Below, piece after piece: positions 47,599-56,378 of a stretch of 64,000 bases of DNA. Position numbers and translations under genes: made by a program. Below the pieces are notes generated by a model, which was not told where the DNA came from, made no database searches, and was given only the letters and a program-made list of their open reading frames with translations. Positions within the stretch are counted from its first letter, which is position 1, and the number at the start of each line of letters is the position of its first letter. Origin of the DNA: Anaerolineales bacterium (GTDB taxonomy: Bacteria; Chloroflexota; Anaerolineae; Anaerolineales; UBA4823); contig JAFGQI010000076.1 of assembly GCA_016935755.1 (NCBI GenBank), positions 108,584 through 172,583 of the forward strand, given 5' to 3'.

Positions 47599-50500
47599 AT
47601 GATACAGGCAGAAGCGGCGTTTATTGATCCGCTCACTGGTGTTTATGGTCGAGCCGCCCTGGGGCAAAGACTTCAGGAGGAGATTGAGCGCGCCCGTCGC
47701 TATCAAGAACCTCTGTCGCTCATTTTGCTGGATCTCGATCACTTTAAGAGCATTAACGATGCCTTTGGACACCTGCGGGGGGATCGTGTCTTATTCCAGT
47801 TTGGCCAGAGCCTGCTGGGTTTACTGCGCAGCAGCGATCTGGTTTTTCGTTATGGGGGAGATGAGTTTGTTATCCTCCTGCCTCACACAGATAAAGATCA
47901 TACTGTCGTCCTGGCTCAACGTTTGCTGGACGAAGTGCGTGGTTTGACTTTTGAGGGCGACCCGCCATTATCGCTGTCGTTGAGTCTTGGGATTGCAGCC
48001 TTCCCAGACGACGCTAATACAGCCCAGGTCTTGTTTGAATTGGCTGACCAACGCCATATTCATGCCAAGCGGATCGGCCGAGGCTGTGTGGTCAGTGATA
48101 TTGCCACCCCTGGGTCGGTATCACAAGTGGCAGAACCATCGCGATTGATTGAGCGCGACTGGGCTTTGAAGGTGGTCTATGATTTCCTGGCAGCTATGCC
48201 GGGGAAAAAGCGCGCTGTCCTGGAGGTGCGGGGCGCGCCGGGTTACGGGAAATCACGCTTTTTACGGGAAATCCAGCGCGCTGCGCGCTTGCAGGGTTAT
48301 ATCGTGTTGGATATCCAAGGCCAGCCAGCCTTACGCAACCGGGTCTATGGCTCTTTTCTGGAAACGCTGCAGGAGCGCGAATTGTCTTCTCCCTGGGAAG
48401 GAAGCCAGGTTCTGGCGGCTGGTATTCGCAAACTGATGTCCGATAAAGGCAGCGCGGGTCTCCTGGTGAGCATTGACGAATTGGCTGATATCGACCAGGC
48501 CACCCTGGATTTCTGGCGACAGGCTTTTTACTCACCTGGCTTCCCGGATTTAATTCTGATATATACCACCAGCAGTTCATCAGTCCAGCCTCGTTTGTAT
48601 CTGGAAGCTCCTCTCAAAGAGGCGATTACGCTCGAGCCGGTCTCACAGGAGGGAGTGCATATCTGGGTGCGGCACAGTTTGCAGTGGGAAGCCCCAGCTC
48701 AGTTCATCGAGTGGTTATACCGGGAGACTGGTGGACGACCGAGGCTGATTCAACAGGGTTTGACTTACCTTGTTGAGCAGGAATTATTGAAACCGGCTGT
48801 TGGCGGCTGGCAGTTTGATCACCTGGGCGATCCGACTCGCAACGCGATCGAACGCTTGATGCAGATCCCATTGAGTGAACAACTGGTGCAGCGGTTGAGC
48901 AGCCCTCCGACGCATCTGCCTGGCGGATTAGCAGAATTTGTTGGTCGCGAAGAAGAGCTTCATAAAATCAAAGAACACATCTCCCAGACTGGACTGGTGA
49001 CCATTACAGGCCCGGGGGGCATCGGCAAGAGCCGTCTGGCAGTCCAGGTAGCCTCCGAGCTGGTGATGACATTCCCCGATGGCGTTTACTTCGTGCCTCT
49101 GGCTGCAGTTGACCAGGCGCGTTTCATCGCGCCAGCGATTGCGGACGCGTTGGGGTTCACATTTTCGGCTGTGGCGACGGCTGGCAGCGGCACAGGCCCC
49201 TTATTGATGAGCCCGGAAGCGCAGTTGATCAATTATCTGCGCCATAAGGAACTCTTGCTGGTTTTGGACAGCTTTGAGCATCTCTTGGAGGGGGCAGCCT
49301 TGTTGGCGGAAATTGATGAGCAAGTTCCTGGTGTGCGAATGCTGGTGACCTCTCGGCAGAATCTGGGTCTGCCAGGCGAAGTGGTTTTTGAGCTACACGG
49401 GCTGCCTTGCCCTGAGGAACAGCTGGCTGAGAACTTGGAGCGCTCTACTGCTGTCCAATTATTCCTCGCCAATGCCCGGCGCATCAATCCAGACTTTACT
49501 TTAACCCCAGATGGCGGTCAGGATGTTGCCAGGATTTGTTCATTGGTGGAAGGGATGCCTCTGGGGATTGAATTGGCTGCGGCCTGGTCAGGGACCTTGC
49601 TGCCCCAGGACATTGCTCGTGAAATTGAAACCACGCTTGGTTTCCTGACAGTCGATCGGCCCTCGCTAGCGGAGAGGCATCGCAGCCTTATGGCGGTTTT
49701 TGACTCTTTCTGGGGCATGCTCTCAGAGAGCGAGCAGAGAACCTTGAGCCAGCTTTCTGTGTTCCGGGGTGGTTTTTATCCCGAGGCAGCCCGCAAGGTA
49801 GCAGGGGCATCGCCTTTCTTTCTGGATAGCCTGGCTGCTAAAGCTTGCTTGCGGCGCACACCTCACGGGCGTTATGAAATGCACCAGCTGTTCTGGCAAT
49901 ACGCGCGGGAGAGGTTAGGCCTTCTACCCGAAGCTGCTGACCTGGCGCGCGATCAACATTGTGCATACTATACCAGCTTTGTTCAAGAACGCGAGCACCT
50001 GCTCACTGGCGATTTACATTCTTTGGAACAGATCCGTATCGAGATTGAGAATGTTCGCTCTGCCTGGCAGCAGGCAGTTGAGCGCCTGGATCTGAAATGC
50101 CTGGCAGCCAGTGGGCGCGGAATCAGTCAGTATTTTGCCCTGATTGGCCTCTTTCAGGAAGGGGAAGCCCTATTGCGCATGGCCATTTCTGGATTGCGCA
50201 GCCGGCTGGAAATGGTATTGATTGGACAGGAAGAGCAAGAACTATTAGGTTGGTTGTTGATTTTTCAGGTGAGTTTGCTGAAGGATATGGGGATGAGCCG
50301 CAAGGCAGGGCCTGTTATCCAGGAAGTCATCACAATCGCCAGATCGAACAGCGATCTGTACCTGGAGGCCCAGGCGATGTATGAGTGGGGACGATCATTG
50401 CTGGATAAAGATTTGAAGGGGGCAAGACAAAAGGTTGAAACAGCTCTAAAGCTGATCCGGGAGATGCGCTCTCGGCCGAAAACATCAGTCAGTGCTTCAA

Positions 50501-51732
50501 TTGTCCCCATTAGCGATCATTTCGAGCGCACAATTGAAGCATCATGCTACCGACTGCAGGGTATCATTGCCGCACGCGGCGACAACATCGTGCATGCGCG
50601 CTCATATTTCGAAAGGGCGCTTGAGATGCAGCGCTCGCTGGGTAATCTGGATGATGCCAGCAACCTTCTGAACAACCTGGGCTTACTGGCGGACATGGAT
50701 GGCAGGCGTCAGGAAGCGCTCGATTATTGTCTGCAATCCCTCGAAATCAAACGCCAATTGGGGAATAAAGCTGGGGCTGGCAGGGCATTGCATAACCTCG
50801 GTTTCCTTGCCTCAAATCTAGGAGATTACAGCCAGGCGCTGGATTACTACGAGCAGGCTCTGGCAATTTGGCGGGATACAGGTAATTGGAGCAGCGAAGC
50901 AAATACCCTCAGCAGCTTGAGTCATGTGACTTTCTTGCAAGGAGATGTGACCAAGGCGATCCATTATGCCGAACAGGCCATGGCATTGCATCGCCAGGCG
51001 GGCAACCGGAGCGGCCTGGCTGAAGTTCTTGATACCCTGGGTGAGATATATATGTACCTGGGAGATAATTCGCGCGCTTTAACCCATATCCAGAGTTCTT
51101 TGAATATATACCAGGAAGTGGGCGATCGGGATGGCCAGGCATCTCTATTGGTGAAGCTTGGCGCGCTCTGGCATGCTCTGAGTGATGATCAGGCTGCGAC
51201 AGACAACTTGCTGCGGGCTGTTCAACTGGCAAACGAACTCGGCATCCGTGGCCCCCAGGCAGCGGGGTTAGAGTACCTTGGTTCTATCTACATTCGTGAA
51301 AAGCGCTATGAGGATGCCCGCGAGGCATTTCAGCAGGCGCTTGATCTGCGCCTGGCAGAGGGAAATGAGCGGCTGGCAATCGTCTCTCGCTGCGGTCTGG
51401 CTCGAACGGCTTTAGAGCAAGGCGATCTGCCAAAAGCCATGGAACAGACAAATATTATTCTACAATTTCTGAACATATATACCAGCCAGGGGAATGTGGG
51501 GCACCCCATGGACGGAGTGCCGCAGCCGGGGAAAATCTACCTCAATTGCTATCATGTGCTGAGCGCAGCAGAAGACCAGCGCGCCGCGGATATGCTGCAG
51601 CAAGCATACGATCTGATCCAAGAACGGGCCAACCTGATCCCTGATTTGGGTTTGCGGCTCTTATATCTGGAGAACCTGCCCATTCACCGCCAGATTCTCG
51701 ATCTTCACAAGACCTTCGAGCCGTCTTCATAA
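47599..51732 (+). CDS. Diguanylate cyclase fused to two P-loop ATPase modules and TPR repeats
   Basis: Residue numbers are from ATG 47599; a TTG at 47572 would add nine residues. A GGDEF domain (about 8-165) is intact: DLDHFKSINDAFGH, GGDEF at 86-90, and an RSSD inhibitory site five residues before it. Then come an AAA-like module with P-loop GAPGYGKS (212-219), an NB-ARC/STAND module with GPGGIGKS (471-478) and LLVLDSFEHLLEG, and about ten TPR-like helical repeats from roughly 880 to the end (ALDYYEQALAIWRDTGNW and similar). The module order suggests a signal-dependent switch controlling c-di-GMP synthesis through TPR-mediated sensing. No DNA-binding or membrane domain is seen. Confidence 0.85.
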   Translation: MIQAEAAFIDPLTGVYGRAALGQRLQEEIERARRYQEPLSLILLDLDHFKSINDAFGHLRGDRVLFQFGQSLLGLLRSSDLVFRYGGDEFVILLPHTDKDHTVVLAQRLLDEVRGLTFEGDPPLSLSLSLGIAAFPDDANTAQVLFELADQRHIHAKRIGRGCVVSDIATPGSVSQVAEPSRLIERDWALKVVYDFLAAMPGKKRAVLEVRGAPGYGKSRFLREIQRAARLQGYIVLDIQGQPALRNRVYGSFLETLQERELSSPWEGSQVLAAGIRKLMSDKGSAGLLVSIDELADIDQATLDFWRQAFYSPGFPDLILIYTTSSSSVQPRLYLEAPLKEAITLEPVSQEGVHIWVRHSLQWEAPAQFIEWLYRETGGRPRLIQQGLTYLVEQELLKPAVGGWQFDHLGDPTRNAIERLMQIPLSEQLVQRLSSPPTHLPGGLAEFVGREEELHKIKEHISQTGLVTITGPGGIGKSRLAVQVASELVMTFPDGVYFVPLAAVDQARFIAPAIADALGFTFSAVATAGSGTGPLLMSPEAQLINYLRHKELLLVLDSFEHLLEGAALLAEIDEQVPGVRMLVTSRQNLGLPGEVVFELHGLPCPEEQLAENLERSTAVQLFLANARRINPDFTLTPDGGQDVARICSLVEGMPLGIELAAAWSGTLLPQDIAREIETTLGFLTVDRPSLAERHRSLMAVFDSFWGMLSESEQRTLSQLSVFRGGFYPEAARKVAGASPFFLDSLAAKACLRRTPHGRYEMHQLFWQYARERLGLLPEAADLARDQHCAYYTSFVQEREHLLTGDLHSLEQIRIEIENVRSAWQQAVERLDLKCLAASGRGISQYFALIGLFQEGEALLRMAISGLRSRLEMVLIGQEEQELLGWLLIFQVSLLKDMGMSRKAGPVIQEVITIARSNSDLYLEAQAMYEWGRSLLDKDLKGARQKVETALKLIREMRSRPKTSVSASIVPISDHFERTIEASCYRLQGIIAARGDNIVHARSYFERALEMQRSLGNLDDASNLLNNLGLLADMDGRRQEALDYCLQSLEIKRQLGNKAGAGRALHNLGFLASNLGDYSQALDYYEQALAIWRDTGNWSSEANTLSSLSHVTFLQGDVTKAIHYAEQAMALHRQAGNRSGLAEVLDTLGEIYMYLGDNSRALTHIQSSLNIYQEVGDRDGQASLLVKLGALWHALSDDQAATDNLLRAVQLANELGIRGPQAAGLEYLGSIYIREKRYEDAREAFQQALDLRLAEGNERLAIVSRCGLARTALEQGDLPKAMEQTNIILQFLNIYTSQGNVGHPMDGVPQPGKIYLNCYHVLSAAEDQRAADMLQQAYDLIQERANLIPDLGLRLLYLENLPIHRQILDLHKTFEPSS

Positions 51733-51807
51733 CTTTTTCACAAGTCTGCTTTATCATCATAAGTAGACGATGGCTTTTTCAGTCATCGCATGCTTCCCCT
51801 AATCTGT

Positions 51808-51824
51808 CCGGTATCGAATACCGG
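51808..51824 (+). other. Small hairpin just before a ribosome-binding site
   Basis: CCGGTAT (51808-51814) pairs with ATACCGG (51818-51824) over a CGA loop, nine bases before the AAGGAGAG that serves the secreted-protein gene at 51847. It could stabilise the mRNA 5' end or affect translation. Confidence 0.4.
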
Positions 51825-51846
51825 CGCCAAGAAGGAGAGTATCGAG

Positions 51847-52389
51847 ATGAAAAAAGTGTTGATGATTAGCGTAATCGTAGGAGTAGTTCTAGTCAGCCTG
51901 GGCGTTGCAGGTTACGCTAATGCCCAGACTGTACAGCCCCCGGCGCCTAACGGAACCAGTGGTCGTGGAATGATGGATGGGCGTGGATATGGTATGCATG
52001 GGATGATGGGCGGCCGCGCGGTAGAAGGTGGTTACGGCCCCCTGCATCAATATATGCTCGACGCCTGGGCTGAAGTCTTCGGGATGAAGGTGGAAGACCT
52101 GCAGGCCAGGATAGATGAAGGCGAGACGATGTGGGTGATTGCCCAGGAGAAGGGTTATACCTGGGATAAGTTTATCGAAACGATGAAGGATGTTCGCTTC
52201 CAGGCCATCCAGGCCGCAGTGGCGGATGGCATCATCACCCAGGAGCAGGCCGATTGGATGCAGAGCCGTATTGAGCAGATGGGTTCAATGGGTGGCGGTC
52301 TTGGACCTTGCCAGGGCGGCAGCGGTCATGGCCGCAGTGGACGAGGCGGTGGGCGTTGGAATCTGCAGCCCCAGGAACCGGCTGGTTAA
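51847..52389 (+). CDS. Secreted Met/His/Gly-rich protein, relative of the one at 16746
   Basis: The open frame starts at 51790, but ATG 51847 has AAGGAGAG at 51831-51838 and begins a signal peptide ending near GYANAQ. The mature protein (180 aa with signal) has a Met/Gly/His-rich segment (GRGMMDGRGYGMHGMMGGR), then a helical unit (VFGMKVEDLQARIDEGE ... AVADGIITQEQADWM) matching the repeat of the other secreted protein, and a Gly/Arg-rich tail. Function is unknown. Position beside a two-component system repeats the layout at 14.5-17.5 kb. Metal binding is inferred from composition only. Confidence 0.75.
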   Translation: MKKVLMISVIVGVVLVSLGVAGYANAQTVQPPAPNGTSGRGMMDGRGYGMHGMMGGRAVEGGYGPLHQYMLDAWAEVFGMKVEDLQARIDEGETMWVIAQEKGYTWDKFIETMKDVRFQAIQAAVADGIITQEQADWMQSRIEQMGSMGGGLGPCQGGSGHGRSGRGGGRWNLQPQEPAG

Positions 52390-52405
52390 ATATTATCCGA
52401 TGATG

Positions 52406-52446
52406 AAATTTCCGGGGTCGTCGACGACCCCGGAAATTTTTTATTA
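52406..52446. terminator. Strong intrinsic terminator, palindromic stem plus T-run
   Basis: Bases 52406-52420 pair perfectly with 52425-52439 around TCGA, so the whole 34-base segment is a palindrome. It is followed on the plus strand by TTTTATTA. It ends the secreted-protein transcript; because the arms end in AAATTT it can also serve the convergent ArsR-family gene. Confidence 0.9.
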
Positions 52447-52451
52447 GGGAG

Positions 52452-53018
52452 TTAAACTCGCCAATATTCACCACCGCCCCCTTGTCGGGCCATCAAACCG
52501 AAATCTACAAGATTACGGCGCAGCCAGGCGGTGTCCTCGTTATACCGGGATAGGATCTCATTGACCTGCTTCTCGCTGTAATGCCGTCCTGTCTCAAAAG
52601 CCTTGACTGCATAGCGCAGGATGACCAGCAGTTTCTTTTCTTGGGTTGGAAAGGCCTTTATTCTTCCATCTGAGGTGGTGAAAGCATCCAGCACTTTCCG
52701 ATCATAGGCCTCGACATCCACGCTGTCGGAAAGTCTGGGCAGGTTTTCTCCTTGCAGCAGGCGTTGAGCCATCTCGTGCAGCACTTCGGTCTGCAGAGAA
52801 TAGATATAATAGTGTCCATCCGTGCGTGCGGCGACCAGGCCTGCTTCTGACAGTCTGGCAAGATGATGTGAGGTGGTAGAGTCGCTGATATTGAGCAGGG
52901 CAGCCAGCTGTTCGACGCTGTGGGGCTGTTGAGCCAGCAAGCCGACGATCTTTAGGCGGTTTAAATCAGCCAAAGCCTTAAAAAAGCTCAGTAATTCTTG
53001 AATTTGTGGTTCTTCCAT
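52452..53018 (-). CDS. ArsR-family HTH regulator with C-terminal DUF2087 domain
   Basis: Residues 1-95 are a winged helix-turn-helix (FFKALADLNRLKIVGLLAQ, SDSTTSHHLARLSEAGLV, GHYYIYSL). The C-terminal part (about 110-188; RIKAFPTQEKKLLVILRYAV, YNEDTAWLRRNLVDFGLMAR, GGEYWRV) is DUF2087, usually attached to ArsR-type regulators and of unknown function. No cysteine pair typical of metal-sensing ArsR proteins is present. It diverges from the two-component system at 53164 and has its own strong promoter. Confidence 0.9.
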   Translation of the reverse strand: MEEPQIQELLSFFKALADLNRLKIVGLLAQQPHSVEQLAALLNISDSTTSHHLARLSEAGLVAARTDGHYYIYSLQTEVLHEMAQRLLQGENLPRLSDSVDVEAYDRKVLDAFTTSDGRIKAFPTQEKKLLVILRYAVKAFETGRHYSEKQVNEILSRYNEDTAWLRRNLVDFGLMARQGGGGEYWRV

Positions 53019-53057
53019 TTCGGCCTCCGTTGTAACATATTGATGATATCTGTTCTA

Positions 53058-53086
53058 ATTCTATAATGATCGAAACGTTTTGTCAA
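53058..53086 (-). promoter_or_regulatory. Promoter of the ArsR-DUF2087 gene
   Basis: On the minus strand TTGACA (53086-53081) and TAGAAT (53063-53058) are exactly 17 bases apart. An AT-rich ATATCATCAATAT imperfect palindrome (about 53037-53049) lies at the expected start point and could be an autoregulatory site. Confidence 0.7.
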
Positions 53087-53163
53087 GGTTTGCAGAGAAA
53101 TATTGGCTATAATGAACCCTGATATTACCCATTGCAACATCTGCTGAATATTCTGGAGAATGA

Positions 53164-53841
53164 ATGGCGACGATATTAATCATTGAAGACGAACCCGAAC
53201 TGGTCAAGGTGCTGCGCTCTTATCTGGAACAGGCAGGTTTCAGCGTCCTATCTGCCGGGCGCGGCGATACGGGTCTTTCTACCTGGGAACACAAGAGGCC
53301 GGATCTGGTGATCCTCGATCTCAACCTGCCCGGCATGGATGGGCTGGATGTGGCGCGAGAAATCCGCCGTAAATCCAGCACGCCGATTATCATGCTGACT
53401 GCGCGGGTTGAGGAGACTGATCAGTTGATCGGGTTGGAGATGGGGGCAGACGACTATATTGCAAAGCCTTTCTCGCCAAGGGTGGTGGTCGCCCGCGTGC
53501 GCGCTTTGCTGCGCCGCTCGGAGTCGGCTCCCAATGTGTCAAAAGTGCTGCGGCTTGCCGACCTGGTAATTGACCTGGAAGGGCATACTGTGGAGAAGAA
53601 AGGACAGCCCATCGATCTGACGCCGACCGAGTTCAGCTTGCTGACCACCCTGGCTGGAGCGCCGGGGCGGGCTTTTTCCCGGCTGCAGCTCCTGGAAGCC
53701 AGCCAGGGAGCGGCTTATGAGGGTTATGAGCGCACCATCGATGCGCATATCAAGAATCTGCGTGCTAAGCTGGAAGCTGATCCTAAAAAACCTCGGTATA
53801 TCGAAACGGTGTTTGGGATTGGGTATCGTTTTGTGAAATGA
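53164..53841 (+). CDS. OmpR-family response regulator
   Basis: The 225-residue protein has a receiver ([14 protein letters not shown], Asp in [13 protein letters not shown], Thr in IIMLTAR, Lys in DYIAKPFSP) and a winged helix DNA-binding domain ([46 protein letters not shown]). It is very similar to the regulator at 15907, including the YEGYERTID segment. A TATAAT box at 53108-53113 lies upstream without a convincing -35. The cognate kinase begins 10 bases after its stop. Confidence 0.95.
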   Translation: MATILIIEDEPELVKVLRSYLEQAGFSVLSAGRGDTGLSTWEHKRPDLVILDLNLPGMDGLDVAREIRRKSSTPIIMLTARVEETDQLIGLEMGADDYIAKPFSPRVVVARVRALLRRSESAPNVSKVLRLADLVIDLEGHTVEKKGQPIDLTPTEFSLLTTLAGAPGRAFSRLQLLEASQGAAYEGYERTIDAHIKNLRAKLEADPKKPRYIETVFGIGYRFVK

Positions 53842-53851
53842 GAGAGGGAAG

Positions 53852-55240
53852 ATGCGCCTCCGATTAATCCTATCTTTTGCCTTGATCGTCCTTGTCTCTG
53901 TTACTGGCGTGGCGCTGATTGCCCGCCAGGGTTCTGCCAGCGCCGTGCGGGCTTACATGTTCGGCGGAGGTATGTTGAATGTCGACGATCTGGTTGACAG
54001 CCTGCAAAAATATTATGCTGAGCACAGCTCCTGGCAGGGGGTGGATGATTTGCTGAAATTACCAGGCTCTGGTTATGGCAGCGGGCAAGGCCACGGTCAG
54101 GGAGGCCCTCATGGGATGATGATGAACCAGCGTTTACGTCTGGCAGATGAACAGGGGAATGTTCTGGTGGATACATCTGTCGACCAGGCTGCTGGACAGC
54201 TGGTTGCGAGTGAGCTGGCAGCGGCTATGGCAATAAAATCGAGCGGCCGTACGGTGGGTTATCTGCTGGTGGAAGGTGGAATGGGGTTCAATCACAATGA
54301 TGAAACCTACCTGGTCGAACGCCTGACCCAGGCAGCCTTAACGGCTGGTCTGATCGCTGGAGGGTTATCCTTGCTCCTGGCTCTTGGGCTGGCATACACC
54401 TTGCTTCGCCCGGTGCAGGCCCTGACTCGAGCCGCCAACCGCCTGGGGCAGGGCGATTTATCTCAGCGTGTGCATGTCAGCGGAAGCGATGAACTGGCAG
54501 GCCTGGGGGCTACCTTCAACCGCATGGCCGATTCACTCCAACAGGCGGAAGAAAGCCGTCGCGCCATGACTGCGGACATTGCTCATGAACTGCGGACCCC
54601 GCTGGCGGTGCAGCGGGCTAATCTGGAAGCGCTGCAGGATGGAGTCTACCCGCTCAGCGCCGAGAACCTGCAGTCTGTTTTAGAACAAAATATGCTCCTA
54701 ACCCGGCTGGTAGATGATCTGCGCACCCTGGCCCTGGCTGAGTCCGGTCAGCTGCAGTTGGAACGCACTCCGACTGACCTGCCAGCCCTGGTAGAGCGAA
54801 CCGCTGGGCGCTTCCGATCCCAGGCTGACTCTCGTCAGGTTGATCTCCGGGTCAATACCCCTTCGGCTGTCCCGGCGCCTCTCATGCTAGACCCCATGCG
54901 CATCGAGCAGATACTGGGCAACTTGATCTCGAATGCGCTGCGCTATACGCCCCAAGGTGGATCGATCGTGTTGGATACTACTCGTGCGAGTAATCAGATC
55001 CAGGTGCAGGTGCACGATAGCGGCCCAGGCATCGCGCCGGAAGCGCTGCCGCATGTATTCAAGCGTTTCTATCGCGCTGATCGCTCGCGCAATCGCCAGG
55101 AAGGCGGCAGCGGGCTGGGACTGGCAATTGCCCGACAGCTGGCTGAAGCCCACGGGGGCTCATTGACCGCCGCGAACCATCCCCAGGGCGGAGCCGTCTT
55201 CACCCTCTCACTGCCAGCACAGCAGTTTGAGCCCGAATAG
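53852..55240 (+). CDS. BaeS-like sensor histidine kinase with His/Met/Gly-rich sensor loop
   Basis: The 462-residue protein has a first membrane helix (LILSFALIVLVSVTGVALIA) and an outer sensor with QKYYAEHSSWQGVDDLLKL and a GHGQGGPHGMMMN stretch. A second helix near 155-185 and HAMP follow, then HisKA with His in TADIAHELRTPLAVQRANLE, and HATPase_c (LGNLISNALRY, DSGPGIAPEALP, GSGLGLAIARQ). The sensor shares the YYxxxxxWxGV pattern with the kinase at 14509. The His/Met run in the sensor and in the neighbouring secreted protein suggests a transition-metal signal, by inference. Confidence 0.93.
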   Translation: MRLRLILSFALIVLVSVTGVALIARQGSASAVRAYMFGGGMLNVDDLVDSLQKYYAEHSSWQGVDDLLKLPGSGYGSGQGHGQGGPHGMMMNQRLRLADEQGNVLVDTSVDQAAGQLVASELAAAMAIKSSGRTVGYLLVEGGMGFNHNDETYLVERLTQAALTAGLIAGGLSLLLALGLAYTLLRPVQALTRAANRLGQGDLSQRVHVSGSDELAGLGATFNRMADSLQQAEESRRAMTADIAHELRTPLAVQRANLEALQDGVYPLSAENLQSVLEQNMLLTRLVDDLRTLALAESGQLQLERTPTDLPALVERTAGRFRSQADSRQVDLRVNTPSAVPAPLMLDPMRIEQILGNLISNALRYTPQGGSIVLDTTRASNQIQVQVHDSGPGIAPEALPHVFKRFYRADRSRNRQEGGSGLGLAIARQLAEAHGGSLTAANHPQGGAVFTLSLPAQQFEPE

Positions 55241-55248
55241 AGGCCACC

Positions 55249-55743
55249 ATGACCAGGACAAATAACATCACCCGCATGCTGGATGCTAAAAAAATCCCCT
55301 ACACAGCCTATGATTTGCCTGCCGAGAAGCTGGGGGCGCTGGAAACAGCCCGCATGGTTGGGGCGCCGGCTGCGCAGGTCTTCAAGTCGATTGTGGTGAA
55401 GCGTGAAGGAAAAGGGAAAATCATCCTGGCGGTCATTCCGGGTGACAGGGAAGTAGATTTGAAGTTACTGGCGAAAGCCCTGGGGGAGAAGAAGGTACAT
55501 CTGCCTACCGAGCGCGAAGCGGAGCGGCTCACGGGGCTGCAGGCGGGCGGCATATCACCATTGGCGCTGATCAACCGGGGCTTCCAGATGGTGATTGATG
55601 CCTCTGCCCGGAATTTTGCCGAGATTCACATCTCTGGTGGCCAACGAGGTCTGAATATTTTGCTGCCTGTATCCGCTCTGGTAACACTGACGAATGCTTC
55701 TCTGGTTGAGATTACAAATGAACCGCCAGCAGAAGGGCTTTGA
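55249..55743 (+). CDS. ybaK: YbaK/EbsC-family Cys-tRNA(Pro) deacylase
   Basis: The 164-residue protein matches the YbaK fold across its length: NNITRMLDAKKIPYTAYDL, GAPAAQVFKSIVVK with the conserved substrate-pocket Lys, VIPGDREVDLKLLAKALG, TGLQAGGISPLAL and ISGGQRGLNI. The family hydrolyses Cys misloaded onto tRNA-Pro. It starts nine bases after the kinase stop and is probably cotranscribed, though functionally unrelated. It is convergent with the lipoprotein gene, five bases apart. Confidence 0.92.
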   Translation: MTRTNNITRMLDAKKIPYTAYDLPAEKLGALETARMVGAPAAQVFKSIVVKREGKGKIILAVIPGDREVDLKLLAKALGEKKVHLPTEREAERLTGLQAGGISPLALINRGFQMVIDASARNFAEIHISGGQRGLNILLPVSALVTLTNASLVEITNEPPAEGL

Positions 55744-55748
55744 GATGG

Positions 55749-56300
55749 CTATGGGGAGATTTCTCCCGCCTTTTCACCGTTCACCACAACCACATATTTT
55801 CCCGCCTCAAGGCTCCCGAGTGGGATGCTGACTTCAAAAGGCGCCAATACCTGGATGCATGCCTCGCCAGGATTGACCAGGGAATAAACCTCTACCAGGA
55901 TATGTTTTTGCGCGTCAGCGGGATTGATCTTTACCCGCAGCTGGTGGCAGACAGTGGGCAGGTTGCCCTTGAGCAGCAGTATGTATTGAGGTGGGAAGCT
56001 CTCCAGCACCAGGATTTCTTTTTGCTCGATGAACACTTCCCCTGGCTGCAGAGATTGATCGCCTGGGCGCGGCTGCCAATCGGACGGCAGTGGTTCATCC
56101 GGGCTCGGATAAGGGGATGAAGAGATAGCCTCATCTGGGGATGGCACTTCATTCCCCGGGGCGGGATAAAAATCAACCGGGTTTGAGCCGGGTTCGCCGC
56201 CAGGGATCTCCGTATGCACCTTTGGCTCTGAGCAAGCGCACAAGATAGCAGCCAGAAGGCTGAAAGTTATCGCAAGGCAAATCCATTTTTTTCTGGACAT
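55749..56300 (-). CDS. Lipoprotein of unknown function
   Basis: The 183-residue protein has a lipoprotein signal with lipobox ILCAC, a Pro/Ser/Asp-rich linker (about 25-85), and a compact C-terminal domain. Conserved-looking features of that domain are NLPTVCHQLRVKI, VEVYSLVNPGEACIQVLAPFE and SIPLGSLEAGKYVVVVNGE, with two Cys that could form a disulfide outside the cell. The beta-rich pattern suggests an immunoglobulin-like sandwich. I do not recognise a named family. Confidence 0.7.
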   Translation of the reverse strand: MSRKKWICLAITFSLLAAILCACSEPKVHTEIPGGEPGSNPVDFYPAPGNEVPSPDEAISSSPYPSPDEPLPSDWQPRPGDQSLQPGEVFIEQKEILVLESFPPQYILLLKGNLPTVCHQLRVKINPADAQKHILVEVYSLVNPGEACIQVLAPFEVSIPLGSLEAGKYVVVVNGEKAGEISP

Positions 56301-56378
56301 ATTTTTCTCCGCATGCTCGGCGACATTCTTGATCTTGACGTCCTGGACTGGAGTTTGGTTCCATAGCTGCAGGTAAGG

